From Rhodanobacteraceae bacterium (GTDB lineage: Bacteria > Acidobacteriota > Terriglobia > Terriglobales > Acidobacteriaceae), in contig CAJCHN010000095.1 in NCBI GenBank assembly GCA_903970285.1, forward strand, positions 1 through 59,789: a stretch of 59,789 bases of DNA, given 5' to 3'. The notes below the pieces were generated by a model, which was not told where the DNA came from, made no database searches, and saw nothing but the letters and a program-made list of their open reading frames with translations. The position numbers and the translations under genes are program-made. Below are positions 35,766 through 44,543 of the stretch, one piece after another (positions within the stretch are counted from its first letter, which is position 1; each line of letters opens with the position of its first letter).

Positions 35766-35810
35766 GACCTCGCCCTTGCGCGAGGTCCGGGCGTTTATCC
35801 TTTAACGCCC
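35766..35810 (+). promoter_or_regulatory. two adjacent hairpins in the trxA leader
   Basis: GACCTCGC (35766-35773) pairs with GCGAGGTC (35780-35787), and GGGCGTT (35789-35795) pairs with AACGCCC (35804-35810). The stems are perfect and separated by one base. They lie 83 bases before the trxA ATG, inside the probable leader. There is no T tract. They may be an RNA control element or a repeat; no known riboswitch class is recognised. Confidence 0.45.
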
Positions 35811-35892
35811 AGAGTTCCGCTGCATCGATAACCCCACACGCGCATCTATTATGAAGAGGCCGTCACCTAAAACGGCGGGAGGATGGGACTAC

Positions 35893-36237
35893 ATGGCATC
35901 ACAGTTCGTCACAGAAGTAAGCGATTCCAACTTCGAGCAAAACGTGCTCAAGTCAGAGCAGCCGGTGCTCGTCGATTTCTGGGCAGCCTGGTGCGGACCC
36001 TGCCGTGCCCTCGCCCCGGTCGTTGACGAAGTCGCCAGCCAGTACAACGGCCAGCTCAAGGTCATGAAGATGGATGTGGACAAGAACAACGCGACCCCTT
36101 CGCGCTACGGCATCCGCGGCATTCCCGCGCTGCTGATCTTTAAGGATGGCAAGGTCGCCGACCAGATCGTTGGCTTCGTCCCCAAAGACACCATCGACAA
36201 GTCCATCTCCAAGGTGCTCGCCGCCGCCACCGTCTGA
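35893..36237 (+). CDS. trxA: thioredoxin
   Basis: The ATG at 35893 has GGGAGGATGGG upstream and gives 114 residues, close to the 108 of E. coli thioredoxin 1. The active site WCGPC is in VDFWAAWCGPCRALAPV, and the cis-proline loop is RGIPALLIFKDG. It reduces cytosolic disulphides using thioredoxin reductase (not in this window). An in-frame ATG at 35851 is upstream of the ribosome binding site and is not used. A strong terminator follows. Confidence 0.96.
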   Translation: MASQFVTEVSDSNFEQNVLKSEQPVLVDFWAAWCGPCRALAPVVDEVASQYNGQLKVMKMDVDKNNATPSRYGIRGIPALLIFKDGKVADQIVGFVPKDTIDKSISKVLAAATV

Positions 36238-36274
36238 TCGTCCGCGCTCCCGCTTGTCCGGGAAGAGTTTTTGC

Positions 36275-36316
36275 GAAAGGCCCATCTTCAACTTCCCGGA
36301 GATGGGCCTTTCTGCC
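36275..36316 (+). terminator. intrinsic terminator after trxA
   Basis: GAAAGGCCCATCT (36275-36287) pairs perfectly over 13 bases with AGATGGGCCTTTC (36300-36312), with TTTCT running through the end of the stem. It lies 38 bases after the trxA stop, so trxA is probably a single-gene transcript. Confidence 0.85.
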
Positions 36317-36504
36317 TGCTCAACTTCGCCCGTGGAGTACCCAGGAAAAAGTGGGTGCCCTCAAAATGGTGCAACCCTGAGTGTCTTTCAAGCCTTGTCT
36401 GTACCAGAGATAACTCTCCTGCTTTGAAGAATATAGGCAACAATCGGGGGGAGGGGTGGAGACCTCTCTCCACGTCCACGATTTCACCCGCAGTACAATG
36501 AAAT

Positions 36505-37914
36505 ATGCTCGAGTGGACCCTCATCCGGGGAACCATGGTGGCCTTTTTCATCCTGGCCAACAGCTTCTTTGTCGCTGCCGAGTTCGCCCTGGTCAGCATC
36601 CGCGAAACCCGCGTTCAGCAGCTCATCGCCCTCGGACGTCCCGGCGCACGCACTGTCCTCCAGCTCAAGCGCGCCATGGACGACTTCCTGCCGGCGGTCC
36701 AGTTCGGCGTCACCCTTGCAGCCCTGGCCCTCGGCTGGATCGGCGAACCCGCTGTCGCGCAGGTCCTCACCCGCTCCGCCGTGCACCTGCTGGCGCACCT
36801 TCCTGAGCATCTCCATGTCTACACCAACGCTCTTGCGATCGCGATCGCGTTCGCCATCATCACCTACTTCGAAGTCCTGCTCGGCGAGCTGGTCCCTAAG
36901 TCGCTCGCCCTGCAGCGGGCGGAGCGCATCGCCCTCGCCGTCGCCGGGCCCATGGATGTCTTTATCCGTATGACCCGCCCCGCCATCCGCCTGATGAACG
37001 CTTCCGCCAGCATGGTGCTCCGCATCTTCAAGGCTCCGCTGCATGGCGAAGGCGCGGTCCACTCGCCCGAAGAGCTGAAGCTGATCGCCACTGCCACCCG
37101 GCGCATGGGCCTGCTGCCCAACTTTCAGGAGGAGATCATCCATCGCGCCATCGAGCTCTCGCACCTGGTATTGCGCGAGATCATGACGCCGCGCGGCAAG
37201 ATCTTCTCGCTTCCCGCCAGCCTGCCGCTGGAGCAGGCCAGTGCCCGCATCGTCGACGAGCAGCACTCGCGTGTGCCGGTCTACGACCCCGCTCGCGGAC
37301 CCGATCACATCATCGGCATCGTCCACTCCAAGGACGTTTCGCGCCTGATGCACTTCCGCGCCACCGCCCTCGGTCTCGGCGCCACCGGCGAGTCGCGCCT
37401 CACCCTGCGCGACATCCTGCGTGAGGTGCTGTTCGTTCCCGAGACCAAGCTGGCGGTCGAGCTGCTGCAGGAGTTCCAGCAGGGCCGCCGCCACATGGCC
37501 ATCGTGGTCGACGAGTTCGGTTCCACCTCCGGCCTGGTCACCGCCGAGGATCTGCTGGAGCAGATCGTCGGCGAACTCGAAGACGAGTTCGACCTCGACA
37601 CGCGCTCCCAAATGCTCTCCGCCACAGGCACCATCCTCCTCGATGGCAGCACCCCGCTCCGCGACCTTGCCACGCGTCTCGACTGGGAATTTCCCCGCCA
37701 GCCCGGCATCGAGACCCTGGCCGGATTTGTGCTCTCGGAACTCGGCCACATTCCGGTCGTTGGCGAGTCCGTAACCCACGCCGGCCGCACCTTCCGCGTC
37801 ACCGAAATGTCCGGGCGAAGGATCAGCCGCATCCAGGTGCAGGTCGATGAGCCGCCGGCAGGCTTGCTGGAAGGAGCCGCTACCGAAGATGACGGCCTTG
37901 AGGTCTCCGCCTGA
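36505..37914 (+). CDS. CNNM/CorC-family membrane protein with CBS domains
   Basis: The 469-residue protein has a DUF21 (CNNM) membrane domain at about 1-190, starting FFILANSFFVAAEFALVSIRETR. A CBS pair follows at about 210-345 (EIMTPRGKIFSLP and VVDEFGSTSGLVTAEDLLEQIVGELEDEF). A CorC/HlyC-type C-terminal domain ends the protein. Such proteins are often called hemolysins, but current evidence for the family points to Mg2+ or Co2+ export. A TACAAT box ends five bases before the ATG, with no ribosome binding site, so a leaderless message is possible. Its stop overlaps the next start (TGATG). Confidence 0.88.
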   Translation: MLEWTLIRGTMVAFFILANSFFVAAEFALVSIRETRVQQLIALGRPGARTVLQLKRAMDDFLPAVQFGVTLAALALGWIGEPAVAQVLTRSAVHLLAHLPEHLHVYTNALAIAIAFAIITYFEVLLGELVPKSLALQRAERIALAVAGPMDVFIRMTRPAIRLMNASASMVLRIFKAPLHGEGAVHSPEELKLIATATRRMGLLPNFQEEIIHRAIELSHLVLREIMTPRGKIFSLPASLPLEQASARIVDEQHSRVPVYDPARGPDHIIGIVHSKDVSRLMHFRATALGLGATGESRLTLRDILREVLFVPETKLAVELLQEFQQGRRHMAIVVDEFGSTSGLVTAEDLLEQIVGELEDEFDLDTRSQMLSATGTILLDGSTPLRDLATRLDWEFPRQPGIETLAGFVLSELGHIPVVGESVTHAGRTFRVTEMSGRRISRIQVQVDEPPAGLLEGAATEDDGLEVSA

Positions 37915-38861
37915 TGCCGGGTCTGATGCGCGCCGGCAGACGCCTGCTCTATACTCTTCCGGTTTTATGGCTGGTGGTCTCGGTCGTCTTCCTGCTGATT
38001 CACCTGGTTCCCGGCGATCCCATCGTGCAGATGCTCGGCGAAGGTGCGACGGCCGCCGACATCTCGGGGCTGCGCCATGCCTATGGCTTCGACGCCCCGC
38101 TTTCGCTGCAGTACACGCGCTATCTCGCCGGCGTAGCCCACGCCGATCTCGGCCAGTCGCTGCGGCTGCGCGACTCGGTCCTGCACCTGATCGCGCAGCG
38201 CTATCCCTATACGCTCGCGCTGTCGGTAGCCGCGTTGGCCATTGGCCTGTTGCTGGCAGTCCCGGCGGGCGTGTGGTCGGCAACGCATCGCGACCGCTGG
38301 CAGGACCGGACGACGGGTGTGGTCTCGTTGGTCGGTTTATCGTTCCCCAACTTCGCGCTGGGACCGATCCTCATCCTGGTCTTCTCCATCCGGCTTGGCC
38401 TGCTTCCGGTCTCCGGGTCTGGCACTGGCTTGGCGTTTCTGACCCATCTGATCCTCCCCGCGGTGACGCTCGGAAGCGGTCTGGCGGCGCTGCTGACGCG
38501 GATGGTGCGTACGGCGATGCTCGAAGAACTCAACCAGGACTACATCCGGACGGCGCGCGCCAAAGGATTGTCGGAACGCACCATCGTCTACCGCCACGCC
38601 CTGCGCAATGCCATGGTGCCGGTGCTCACGGTAGTCGGCCTGCAGTTCGGGAGCCTGCTCGCGGGAGCCATCGTCACCGAGACGATCTTCTCTCTCCCGG
38701 GCATTGGACGCCTCACCCTCTCCGCTATCTCCAATCGCGACTATGCTCTGGTTCAGGGCTGTATTCTGGCTATCGGCCTGACCTACGTCGCGGTGAACCT
38801 GCTGACGGACATCGCCTACACCGTCGCCAACCCGCGCATCCGAGCATCATCCGAGAATTGA
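37914..38861 (+). CDS. DppB/OppB-type peptide ABC transporter permease
   Basis: The 315-residue protein has six predicted membrane helices: the N-terminal LLYTLPVLWLVVSVVFLLIHLVPGDPI, and the coupling EAA-type loop YIRTARAKGLSERTIVYRHALRNAMVPVLTV. It is one half of the channel of a dipeptide/oligopeptide/nickel importer. The matching DppC-type permease lies at 40022 on the opposite strand. No binding protein or ATPase is in the window, so the substrate cannot be named. It starts inside the stop codon of the CBS gene. Confidence 0.9.
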   Translation: MPGLMRAGRRLLYTLPVLWLVVSVVFLLIHLVPGDPIVQMLGEGATAADISGLRHAYGFDAPLSLQYTRYLAGVAHADLGQSLRLRDSVLHLIAQRYPYTLALSVAALAIGLLLAVPAGVWSATHRDRWQDRTTGVVSLVGLSFPNFALGPILILVFSIRLGLLPVSGSGTGLAFLTHLILPAVTLGSGLAALLTRMVRTAMLEELNQDYIRTARAKGLSERTIVYRHALRNAMVPVLTVVGLQFGSLLAGAIVTETIFSLPGIGRLTLSAISNRDYALVQGCILAIGLTYVAVNLLTDIAYTVANPRIRASSEN

Positions 38862-38866
38862 TCTCC

Positions 38867-39550
38867 ATGGCAGACACCTCGTCGTTCCTGTGTGCAATGT
38901 TGCTGGCCTTACTGTTCAGCGCGCTCCAGATCGTTCCCGCCCAGACACCTGAACCTCCCATGCAGGTGCCGAAGGTGGTGCCAGTACCGCCCCTCCACCC
39001 CACAGCGCCACTGAGAGAGCCGACAGACCCGCCTGCGCAGGACGTAGTTGATACGCGGGACCATCTGACCTTTCACCTCCCGGCAGGGTGGAATCTGACC
39101 CGCAAAGACGGAGAGATCAGCAGTTTTCACCTGGACGCGCGAACCGCGCCCCGCACTGCGCAACTCCGGATGGTGGCGTCTCTTGCGTTCAACCCGTATC
39201 CGCCTTCTACCTTTGCCGGAGCGCTGTTTTACGTCTCTACGACGCCGCACGCGACGCCAGCGTCGTGCGCCATGCAGACTGCAACCAAACCATTTCAGCC
39301 TCTGCCGCCGGCCACCATCGACGATGTCCCCTTCACGCGAGGGAAGGATGAGCATGGCCAAATTTGCACCGAGGCACGGGACGTGGCTTACACCGCCATG
39401 CGTCATGGATCTTGTCTGCGCTTCGACCTTGCCATCAATAACTTTTGTGGGGGCGATGTCTCCGGCGCGCAGGACCTGACCGAGAGCCAGTTGCAGGCGC
39501 TCTACACGCGATTGATGACGATCCTGAATTCGGTCCGGTTCACACGGTAG
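38867..39550 (+). CDS. secreted protein of unknown function
   Basis: The ATG at 38867 (MADTSSFLCAMLLALLFSALQIVPAQT) begins a signal peptide and gives 227 residues. A Pro-rich linker (about 28-62) is followed by a domain with HLTFHLPAGWNLTRKDGEISSFHLDAR, which resembles the start of small stress or lipoprotein domains in which a substrate is compared as 'x-F-x-x-P-x-G-W'. Four cysteines occur in the mature part. I do not recognise a named family. It starts five bases after the permease and overlaps the next gene's end by 11 bases, tail to tail. Confidence 0.65.
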   Translation: MADTSSFLCAMLLALLFSALQIVPAQTPEPPMQVPKVVPVPPLHPTAPLREPTDPPAQDVVDTRDHLTFHLPAGWNLTRKDGEISSFHLDARTAPRTAQLRMVASLAFNPYPPSTFAGALFYVSTTPHATPASCAMQTATKPFQPLPPATIDDVPFTRGKDEHGQICTEARDVAYTAMRHGSCLRFDLAINNFCGGDVSGAQDLTESQLQALYTRLMTILNSVRFTR

Positions 39551-40010
39551 GAAGCAACTGCACGATCTTTGCGTCGATCTCGGCGTCGGGCGTGTGAATC
39601 TCAACGAGCGCGAGCGTGACTGGCAGACGAAAGCGTCGCGGGCCGGCGCTGCCCGGGTTTAGATACAGCACTCCGTTACGCCTTTCGCTCGATGGATGAT
39701 GCGAGTGTCCGCTGACAACCACGGCGATTCCTGCCGCGGCAGGCTTGATGTCGAGGTCTTGCAACGAGTGCAACATGTAGAAGGTCCTGCCGCCCAGCTC
39801 GATCACCTCGGTTGCCGGAAGCTCCGCACATGCGCCGGACGTGTCGATGTTGCCTCGAATCGCGGTGACGGGCGCGATCCGGCCTAGCGCATCGAGGATG
39901 GCGGCATCGCCGATGTCTCCGGCATGCAGGATGTGGTCGACGCCCGACAGGGCGTTCAGAGCCTCGTTGCGCAGCAATCCATGGGTATCTGAGATGATTC
40001 CTATCCGCAT
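39540..40010 (-). CDS. YfcE/MJ0936-type metallophosphoesterase
   Basis: The 156-residue product has the complete small-phosphoesterase motif set: SDTHG at about 7-11, HAGDIGD, GNID, the histidine in MLHSLQD, and GHSHHP. These coordinate two metals in the MJ0936/YfcE family, which hydrolyses phosphodiesters. The end LNPGSAGPRRF is typical. The natural substrate is unknown. It lies 11 bases downstream of a DppC-type permease gene on the same strand and may be cotranscribed with it. Confidence 0.88.
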   Translation of the reverse strand: MRIGIISDTHGLLRNEALNALSGVDHILHAGDIGDAAILDALGRIAPVTAIRGNIDTSGACAELPATEVIELGGRTFYMLHSLQDLDIKPAAAGIAVVVSGHSHHPSSERRNGVLYLNPGSAGPRRFRLPVTLALVEIHTPDAEIDAKIVQLLPTV

Positions 40011-40021
40011 TGCCAGTCTCC

Positions 40022-40873
40022 CTACGGAGCGCTCGCGAGCCGGATACGGGGATCCAGTGAGTCTCGAAGCGCGTCGCCGATGACGTTGAAGGAGAGCACG
40101 GCGAACGTGACTGCCAGTGCGGGGAAGATGACCATGTGCGGAGCATCAAAGAGGTGGGAGCGCGCCTCGTTGAGCATGGATCCCCAGCTCGCAGCCGGCG
40201 CGGGAACGCCTAATCCGAGAAAGCTGAGGGTGGCCTCGGCCAGAACGGCGCCAGCCATGCCGATCGAGGCCTGCACGATGACGGGCTGAACGATGTTCGG
40301 AAGGATATGCCGCAGCAGGATGCGCAGGTCGGAAGCGCCCAGCGACCGTGCCGCCTCGACAAATTCGCGCTCCCGAATGGACATCACCTGGGCGCGAACG
40401 AGCCGGGCATAGTTGACCCAGCCGGAGAGCGAGAGCGCAAGGATCAGATTGATCAGTCCCGGACCAAGAAACGCGACAAAGGCGATTGCCAGCAGGATTC
40501 CCGGAAGCGCGAGAACCGCGTTGCTGACGTATACGTTGAGGAGGATGTCGGTCCACCCTCCGTAGAAGCCGGCCAGCCCGCCGGCCACCAGACCTACGCT
40601 GAGCGAGACGGCCACCACGCTGAAGGCGACCGCCAACGAGATGCGCGAGCCGAAGACGATGCGGCTGAAGATATCGCGGCCCAGTTCGTCGGTGCCGAAC
40701 AGGTGACCGCTACCGGGAACCAGCAGGCGAGCCTGCAGGTTCAGCGCGGCAGGATTCTGGTGAGTGATGACAGGGGCGCAGATCGCCGCGATTACAAAGA
40801 GCGAAAGCAGTAGTATGCCGGCAGTCGCCAGCGGTTGTGCACGCAGAAAATCTTCCGCCCGGCGCAGACTCAT
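40022..40873 (-). CDS. DppC/OppC-type peptide ABC transporter permease
   Basis: I use the ATG at 40873 (MSLRRAEDFLRAQPLATAGI), giving 283 residues; a start at 40906 is also open. It has the DppC features: an N-terminal helix, HLFGTDELGRDIFSRIVFGSRISLAV, the coupling loop FVEAARSLGASDLRILLRHILPN, and LSFLGLGVPAPAASWGSML. It should pair with the DppB-type permease at 37914, but the two are on opposite strands with two genes between them. The missing ATPase and binding protein must lie elsewhere. Confidence 0.88.
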   Translation of the reverse strand: MSLRRAEDFLRAQPLATAGILLLSLFVIAAICAPVITHQNPAALNLQARLLVPGSGHLFGTDELGRDIFSRIVFGSRISLAVAFSVVAVSLSVGLVAGGLAGFYGGWTDILLNVYVSNAVLALPGILLAIAFVAFLGPGLINLILALSLSGWVNYARLVRAQVMSIREREFVEAARSLGASDLRILLRHILPNIVQPVIVQASIGMAGAVLAEATLSFLGLGVPAPAASWGSMLNEARSHLFDAPHMVIFPALAVTFAVLSFNVIGDALRDSLDPRIRLASAP

Positions 40874-41118
40874 GCATGCGAGGATAGCGTAAATGGCTTG
40901 AGACACGCACTCACCGGGTCAGGATCAATTCGGCACGGGTCCTGAGTCGCTCACGCTCGCCGTTACCCTGTTGGTTGACATCCCTACAGTGCTGTTTAGA
41001 CTGGATTAAAGCTGATGAACGATTGCTGCTGACTCCAAGGCACTGCACGCTCCATCTACGGGGGAGGTACCAGTCAGATCTTATCCGTTTATCCGTCCCT
41101 GTACAGGAGTTCCAACGC

Positions 41119-42108
41119 ATGAGGCTAAAAGGGGAAAAGGCGGTCGTTTGCGGCGCCGGTGGTTTCATCGGGGGACACCTGGTGAAGTATCTACTGGCCA
41201 ATGGCGTGGACGTCATTCGCGCCGTTGACATCAAGCCGCTCGACGAGTGGTACCAGGTCGCCCGCGGAGTGGAGAACCTGTCGCTGGACCTTAAGGACCG
41301 GGACAATTGCCTGAAGGCTGCCGACGGAACGTCCGCCATCTTTCAACTCGCCGCCGATATGGGGGGCATGGGCTTCATCGAGAACAACAAAGCGTTGTGC
41401 ATGCTCTCTGTTCTGACCAATACACACATGTTGATGGCAGCTCGGGATAAAGGTGTAAGCCGCTTCTTTTTCTCCTCTTCGGCATGTGTCTACAACGCCG
41501 AGAAGCAGACCGATCCGAACGTGGTGGCGCTCAGAGAGGAAGACGCTTATCCGGCGATGCCCGAGGATGGCTATGGCTGGGAGAAGCTGTTCTCCGAGCG
41601 CATGTGCCGGCACTTTCGTGAAGACTACGGGCTGGAGACGCGAATTGCCCGCTATCACAATGTGTATGGTCCGCTGGGAACGTGGACCGGCGGACGGGAG
41701 AAGGCGCCGGCTGCCATCTGCCGCAAGGTCATTGAAGCCAAGATGAACGGCACTCGCGAGATCGAAATCTGGGGAGACGGCAAGCAGACGCGGTCGTTCA
41801 TGTATATCGACGACTGTACCAAAGGCACCCAGATGTTCCTCGAAAGCGACGTCACCGAGCCCTTGAACCTGGGTTCAGACGAGCTTGTGACCATTAACCA
41901 GTTGGTTGACGTCGCCGAGGAGATTGCGGGGGTCAAACTGGAGCGGAAGTACAATCTGGACGCGCCGAAGGGCGTGAATGGCCGCAACAGTGATAACACC
42001 CGAATCCTGGAGCAGCTCGGCTGGCAACCCTCCATTCGCTTGAAAGAAGGTCTTGCAAAGACCTACGCGTGGATTGAGAGTGAGATGATGGTCGGCGTCG
42101 CCAGGTAA
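41119..42108 (+). CDS. GDP-mannose 3,5-epimerase-like NAD-dependent enzyme
   Basis: I start at the ATG at 41119 (MRLKGEKAVVCGAGGFIGGHL), giving 329 residues; the frame is open back to 40975. The extended SDR features are GAGGFIG at the NAD site, the catalytic YGWEK (YxxxK), and AADMGGMGF. The segments RYHNVYGPLGTWTGGREKAPAA, EIWGDGKQTRSFMYIDDC and GRNSDNTRILEQLGW are close to plant GDP-mannose 3,5-epimerase, which makes GDP-L-galactose or GDP-gulose. A sugar nucleotide for surface polysaccharide is the likely product here, as the next gene is a glycosyltransferase five bases away. Confidence 0.85.
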   Translation: MRLKGEKAVVCGAGGFIGGHLVKYLLANGVDVIRAVDIKPLDEWYQVARGVENLSLDLKDRDNCLKAADGTSAIFQLAADMGGMGFIENNKALCMLSVLTNTHMLMAARDKGVSRFFFSSSACVYNAEKQTDPNVVALREEDAYPAMPEDGYGWEKLFSERMCRHFREDYGLETRIARYHNVYGPLGTWTGGREKAPAAICRKVIEAKMNGTREIEIWGDGKQTRSFMYIDDCTKGTQMFLESDVTEPLNLGSDELVTINQLVDVAEEIAGVKLERKYNLDAPKGVNGRNSDNTRILEQLGWQPSIRLKEGLAKTYAWIESEMMVGVAR

Positions 42109-42113
42109 ACCAG

Positions 42114-42902
42114 ATGGACACCGTACAAGCAATCTCCGATGTGCCGTCGACATGCTTTCGCAGAATTCTTGGAATCGACTTCTTTTGCGGGTCGGTGCGG
42201 GAGGCGATCGATCGCATGCGTCGTGGAGGACTCCTGGTCGTTCCGGCGGCACCGGCATTGAAGGACCTGTCGACCAATTGGGCTTACCGCGAAGCGCTGC
42301 TGGACGCCGACCTGGCGATCACGGATTCGGCATTCATGGTTCTCATCTGGAACTTCATCGAGCGGGATCATGTCAGCCGCCTGTCTGGTCTGGAGTATCT
42401 GGATCAACTGCTGAGGGAAGCGGACGTGCGGGAGCCAGGCAACACGTTGTGGATCATGGCCAGCCCGATCAGCGCTGGACGCAATCTGACCTGGCTTTCG
42501 CGTCAGGGGATTGCCGTGCCGCGAGAGAACGTCTATATGGCGCCGGTCTATAGTGGAACGGTGAGCGATCCCGAGTTGATCGACCACATTGTCCGTCTGC
42601 GCCCGCAGCATGTGATTGTTACCATCGGCGGTGGAACCCAGGAGCGGCTAGGACTTTACCTCAAGCGCAATCTTCCCTATCTGCCTGCCATTCACTGCGT
42701 CGGCGCGGCCATCGCCTTTCTCTCCGGAGACCAGGTGCGGATTCCCATGTGGGCAGACAGGCTGTACCTTGGCTGGCTCTTTCGCAGCGCATCCGATCCG
42801 AAGCGGTACCTTCCGCGATACTGGGACGCACGAAAGCTGCTGGGCATCATGCTCCGCCATCGGCATGACCTGCCGCCGCTCATCGACCGACGGGCAAAGT
42901 GA
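42114..42902 (+). CDS. WecG/TagA/CpsF-family glycosyltransferase
   Basis: The 262-residue product matches the GT26 family. Features are an N-terminal VVPAAPALKDLSTNWAYREALLDADLAITDSAF, where the family has its substrate-binding Asp/Asn residues, and the C-terminal VIVTIGGGTQERLGLYLKRNLPYLPAIHCVGAAIAFLSGDQ in parts. These enzymes add a ManNAc or related sugar to a polyprenyl-linked acceptor in surface-polymer synthesis. It lacks strong membrane helices, as is normal. It probably forms an operon with the epimerase-like gene. Confidence 0.87.
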   Translation: MDTVQAISDVPSTCFRRILGIDFFCGSVREAIDRMRRGGLLVVPAAPALKDLSTNWAYREALLDADLAITDSAFMVLIWNFIERDHVSRLSGLEYLDQLLREADVREPGNTLWIMASPISAGRNLTWLSRQGIAVPRENVYMAPVYSGTVSDPELIDHIVRLRPQHVIVTIGGGTQERLGLYLKRNLPYLPAIHCVGAAIAFLSGDQVRIPMWADRLYLGWLFRSASDPKRYLPRYWDARKLLGIMLRHRHDLPPLIDRRAK

Positions 42903-42957
42903 GCCTGGTGAGTATCGCAAGACGGAACATTTCACCCATGGATGGGTTTCAGAGAGT

Positions 42958-43716
42958 ATGCATGCGAGCGTTCGGGCGTTGTATGTCTTCCTGCTGAGCG
43001 GTGCCCCGTGGCTTCAGCCGCAGACCGCGGGTCCGACGGTCGCGGAGCGCTTCCTGTTCGCCGCGGCAAACCAGGACCGCGCCGCCCACCAGCTTGCGCC
43101 GCTGCAATGGGATGAACACCTCGCCCTCGCCGGCCGGCTGCACGCTTACGAGATGGCTCGGAGACGCACGATATCGCACCAGTTTCCTGGAGAACCAGAC
43201 CTCGCAGCGCGCGGCGGAGATTCGGGAGTTCACTTTTCGCTGATCACGGAAAACGTCGCGGAAGCGCCAAACTCCGCGGAGATACACGACCTATGGATGA
43301 ACTCCGCGGGCCATCGAGCCAACCTGCTTGACCCCAATGTGAATGCCGTTGGGATCGCGGTGGTGCAGGCACACGGGGAGTTCTTTGCGGTGGAAGACTT
43401 CGCCCACACGGTGGAGCATCTTTCGCTGGAGCAGCAGGAGAACGCCCTGGGCGTGCTGCTGGCGCGCACCGGCTTGATGGTCGATCCGCCGAGTGAAGAC
43501 GCTCGCCAGACCTGCCAGTTGTCGACTGGCTATGCCGGCAGTCGCAAGCCCTGGTTTGTGATGCGCTATACCTCGTCGGACATTCACCGGCTTCCGGAGC
43601 AACTGCAGAGCCGCATCACCAGCGGAAGATATCACGAGGCCACGGTCGGCGCCTGCGTTGCCGATCGCCAGACGCCGTTCACCAGCTACTCTCTGGCTGT
43701 GCTGCTTTACCCTTGA
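42958..43716 (+). CDS. secreted CAP/SCP-domain protein
   Basis: The ATG at 42958 (MHASVRALYVFLLSGAPWLQPQ) begins a signal peptide; the product is 252 residues. The CAP domain has FAAANQDRAAHQLAPLQWDEHLALAGRLHA near residue 40 and the conserved NSAEIHDLWMNSAGHRANLLDPN with GIAVV. The two His and Glu positions that line the CAP cavity are present. A second C-terminal part (about 165-252) is not recognised. CAP proteins of bacteria are secreted, with varied roles. The end overlaps the next gene's end by ten bases, tail to tail. Confidence 0.82.
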   Translation: MHASVRALYVFLLSGAPWLQPQTAGPTVAERFLFAAANQDRAAHQLAPLQWDEHLALAGRLHAYEMARRRTISHQFPGEPDLAARGGDSGVHFSLITENVAEAPNSAEIHDLWMNSAGHRANLLDPNVNAVGIAVVQAHGEFFAVEDFAHTVEHLSLEQQENALGVLLARTGLMVDPPSEDARQTCQLSTGYAGSRKPWFVMRYTSSDIHRLPEQLQSRITSGRYHEATVGACVADRQTPFTSYSLAVLLYP

Positions 43717-44285
43717 GCGGCCACGAGGCCGGCCTCCTGCAGCTCCTGCGCAGAGGCAGGCTGGGTGGGTTCCATCTGCAAGAGATCATTGAATCGATTG
43801 AAATAGTTGAAGAGGCCGATTGCGGCCATCAACTCGACCACCTCGCCCTCGCTAAAGAACGTACGCAGGCGCGTGAAGTCTGCATCCGTGTAGGCATGAG
43901 CGTCGAGCGTCATCACTTCAGCCAGGTGGATGGCCACCTTCTCACGCTCGGTGAAAAGCGCACTGGAAGATGCGTTCTCGAGCGCGGCAAGCTGCGCATC
44001 GGTCCAGCCGAGGCGTTTGGACAAAGCGGTATGAGAGGCAAGACAATAGGGCGTACGGTTCAACTGGGAAGTCCGAACAATCACAAGTTCCTTGAGCGCG
44101 GTGGTGAGCGTCCCGGTTTTGAGCACGGCATCCATGTGGGCGATGATCGTCTCAAAGATCGCTGGCCGGTGGGCCATGGTGCGAAACATGTTGGGCACAT
44201 TGCCTCGATCGCGCAGGACGCGATCGTAAATCGCAAGAGCGTCCCCTTCTACTTCGCGTCGCTCGAGCCTTGAGATTCGCGGCAT
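43707..44285 (-). CDS. AhpD-like carboxymuconolactone decarboxylase family protein
   Basis: The ATG at 44285 (MPRISRLERREVEGDALA) has AGGAGAAG upstream and gives 192 residues; the frame reaches back into the tRNA-Asn gene at 44512, so the longer start is rejected. The CMD fold is visible as VPNMFRTMAHRPAIFETI, ELVIVRTSQLNRTPYCLASH and EVVELMAAIGLFNYFNRFND. One cysteine (YCLASH) stands where AhpD has CxxC, so a peroxidase-reductase cycle like that of AhpD is doubtful. The function may be an oxidative-stress or small-molecule enzyme. Confidence 0.8.
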   Translation of the reverse strand: MPRISRLERREVEGDALAIYDRVLRDRGNVPNMFRTMAHRPAIFETIIAHMDAVLKTGTLTTALKELVIVRTSQLNRTPYCLASHTALSKRLGWTDAQLAALENASSSALFTEREKVAIHLAEVMTLDAHAYTDADFTRLRTFFSEGEVVELMAAIGLFNYFNRFNDLLQMEPTQPASAQELQEAGLVAAQG

Positions 44286-44437
44286 GCTCTTCTCCTGAAA
44301 GTCCTGGTGCTTCACCATTTTGCGCGGGGATACGGCTTTTGTCACGCTAACGTGCAAGTCCTCGCACTTGTGAAGAGGCAGTCCGTTTGCTATAACAATG
44401 TTGGGGCAGCGATCCGCGGTGCCGCGTCCCGGCATAT

Positions 44438-44512
<75 letters not shown>

Positions 44513-44543
44513 TATTTATCAATCACTTAGAAGACCTCCTCTC

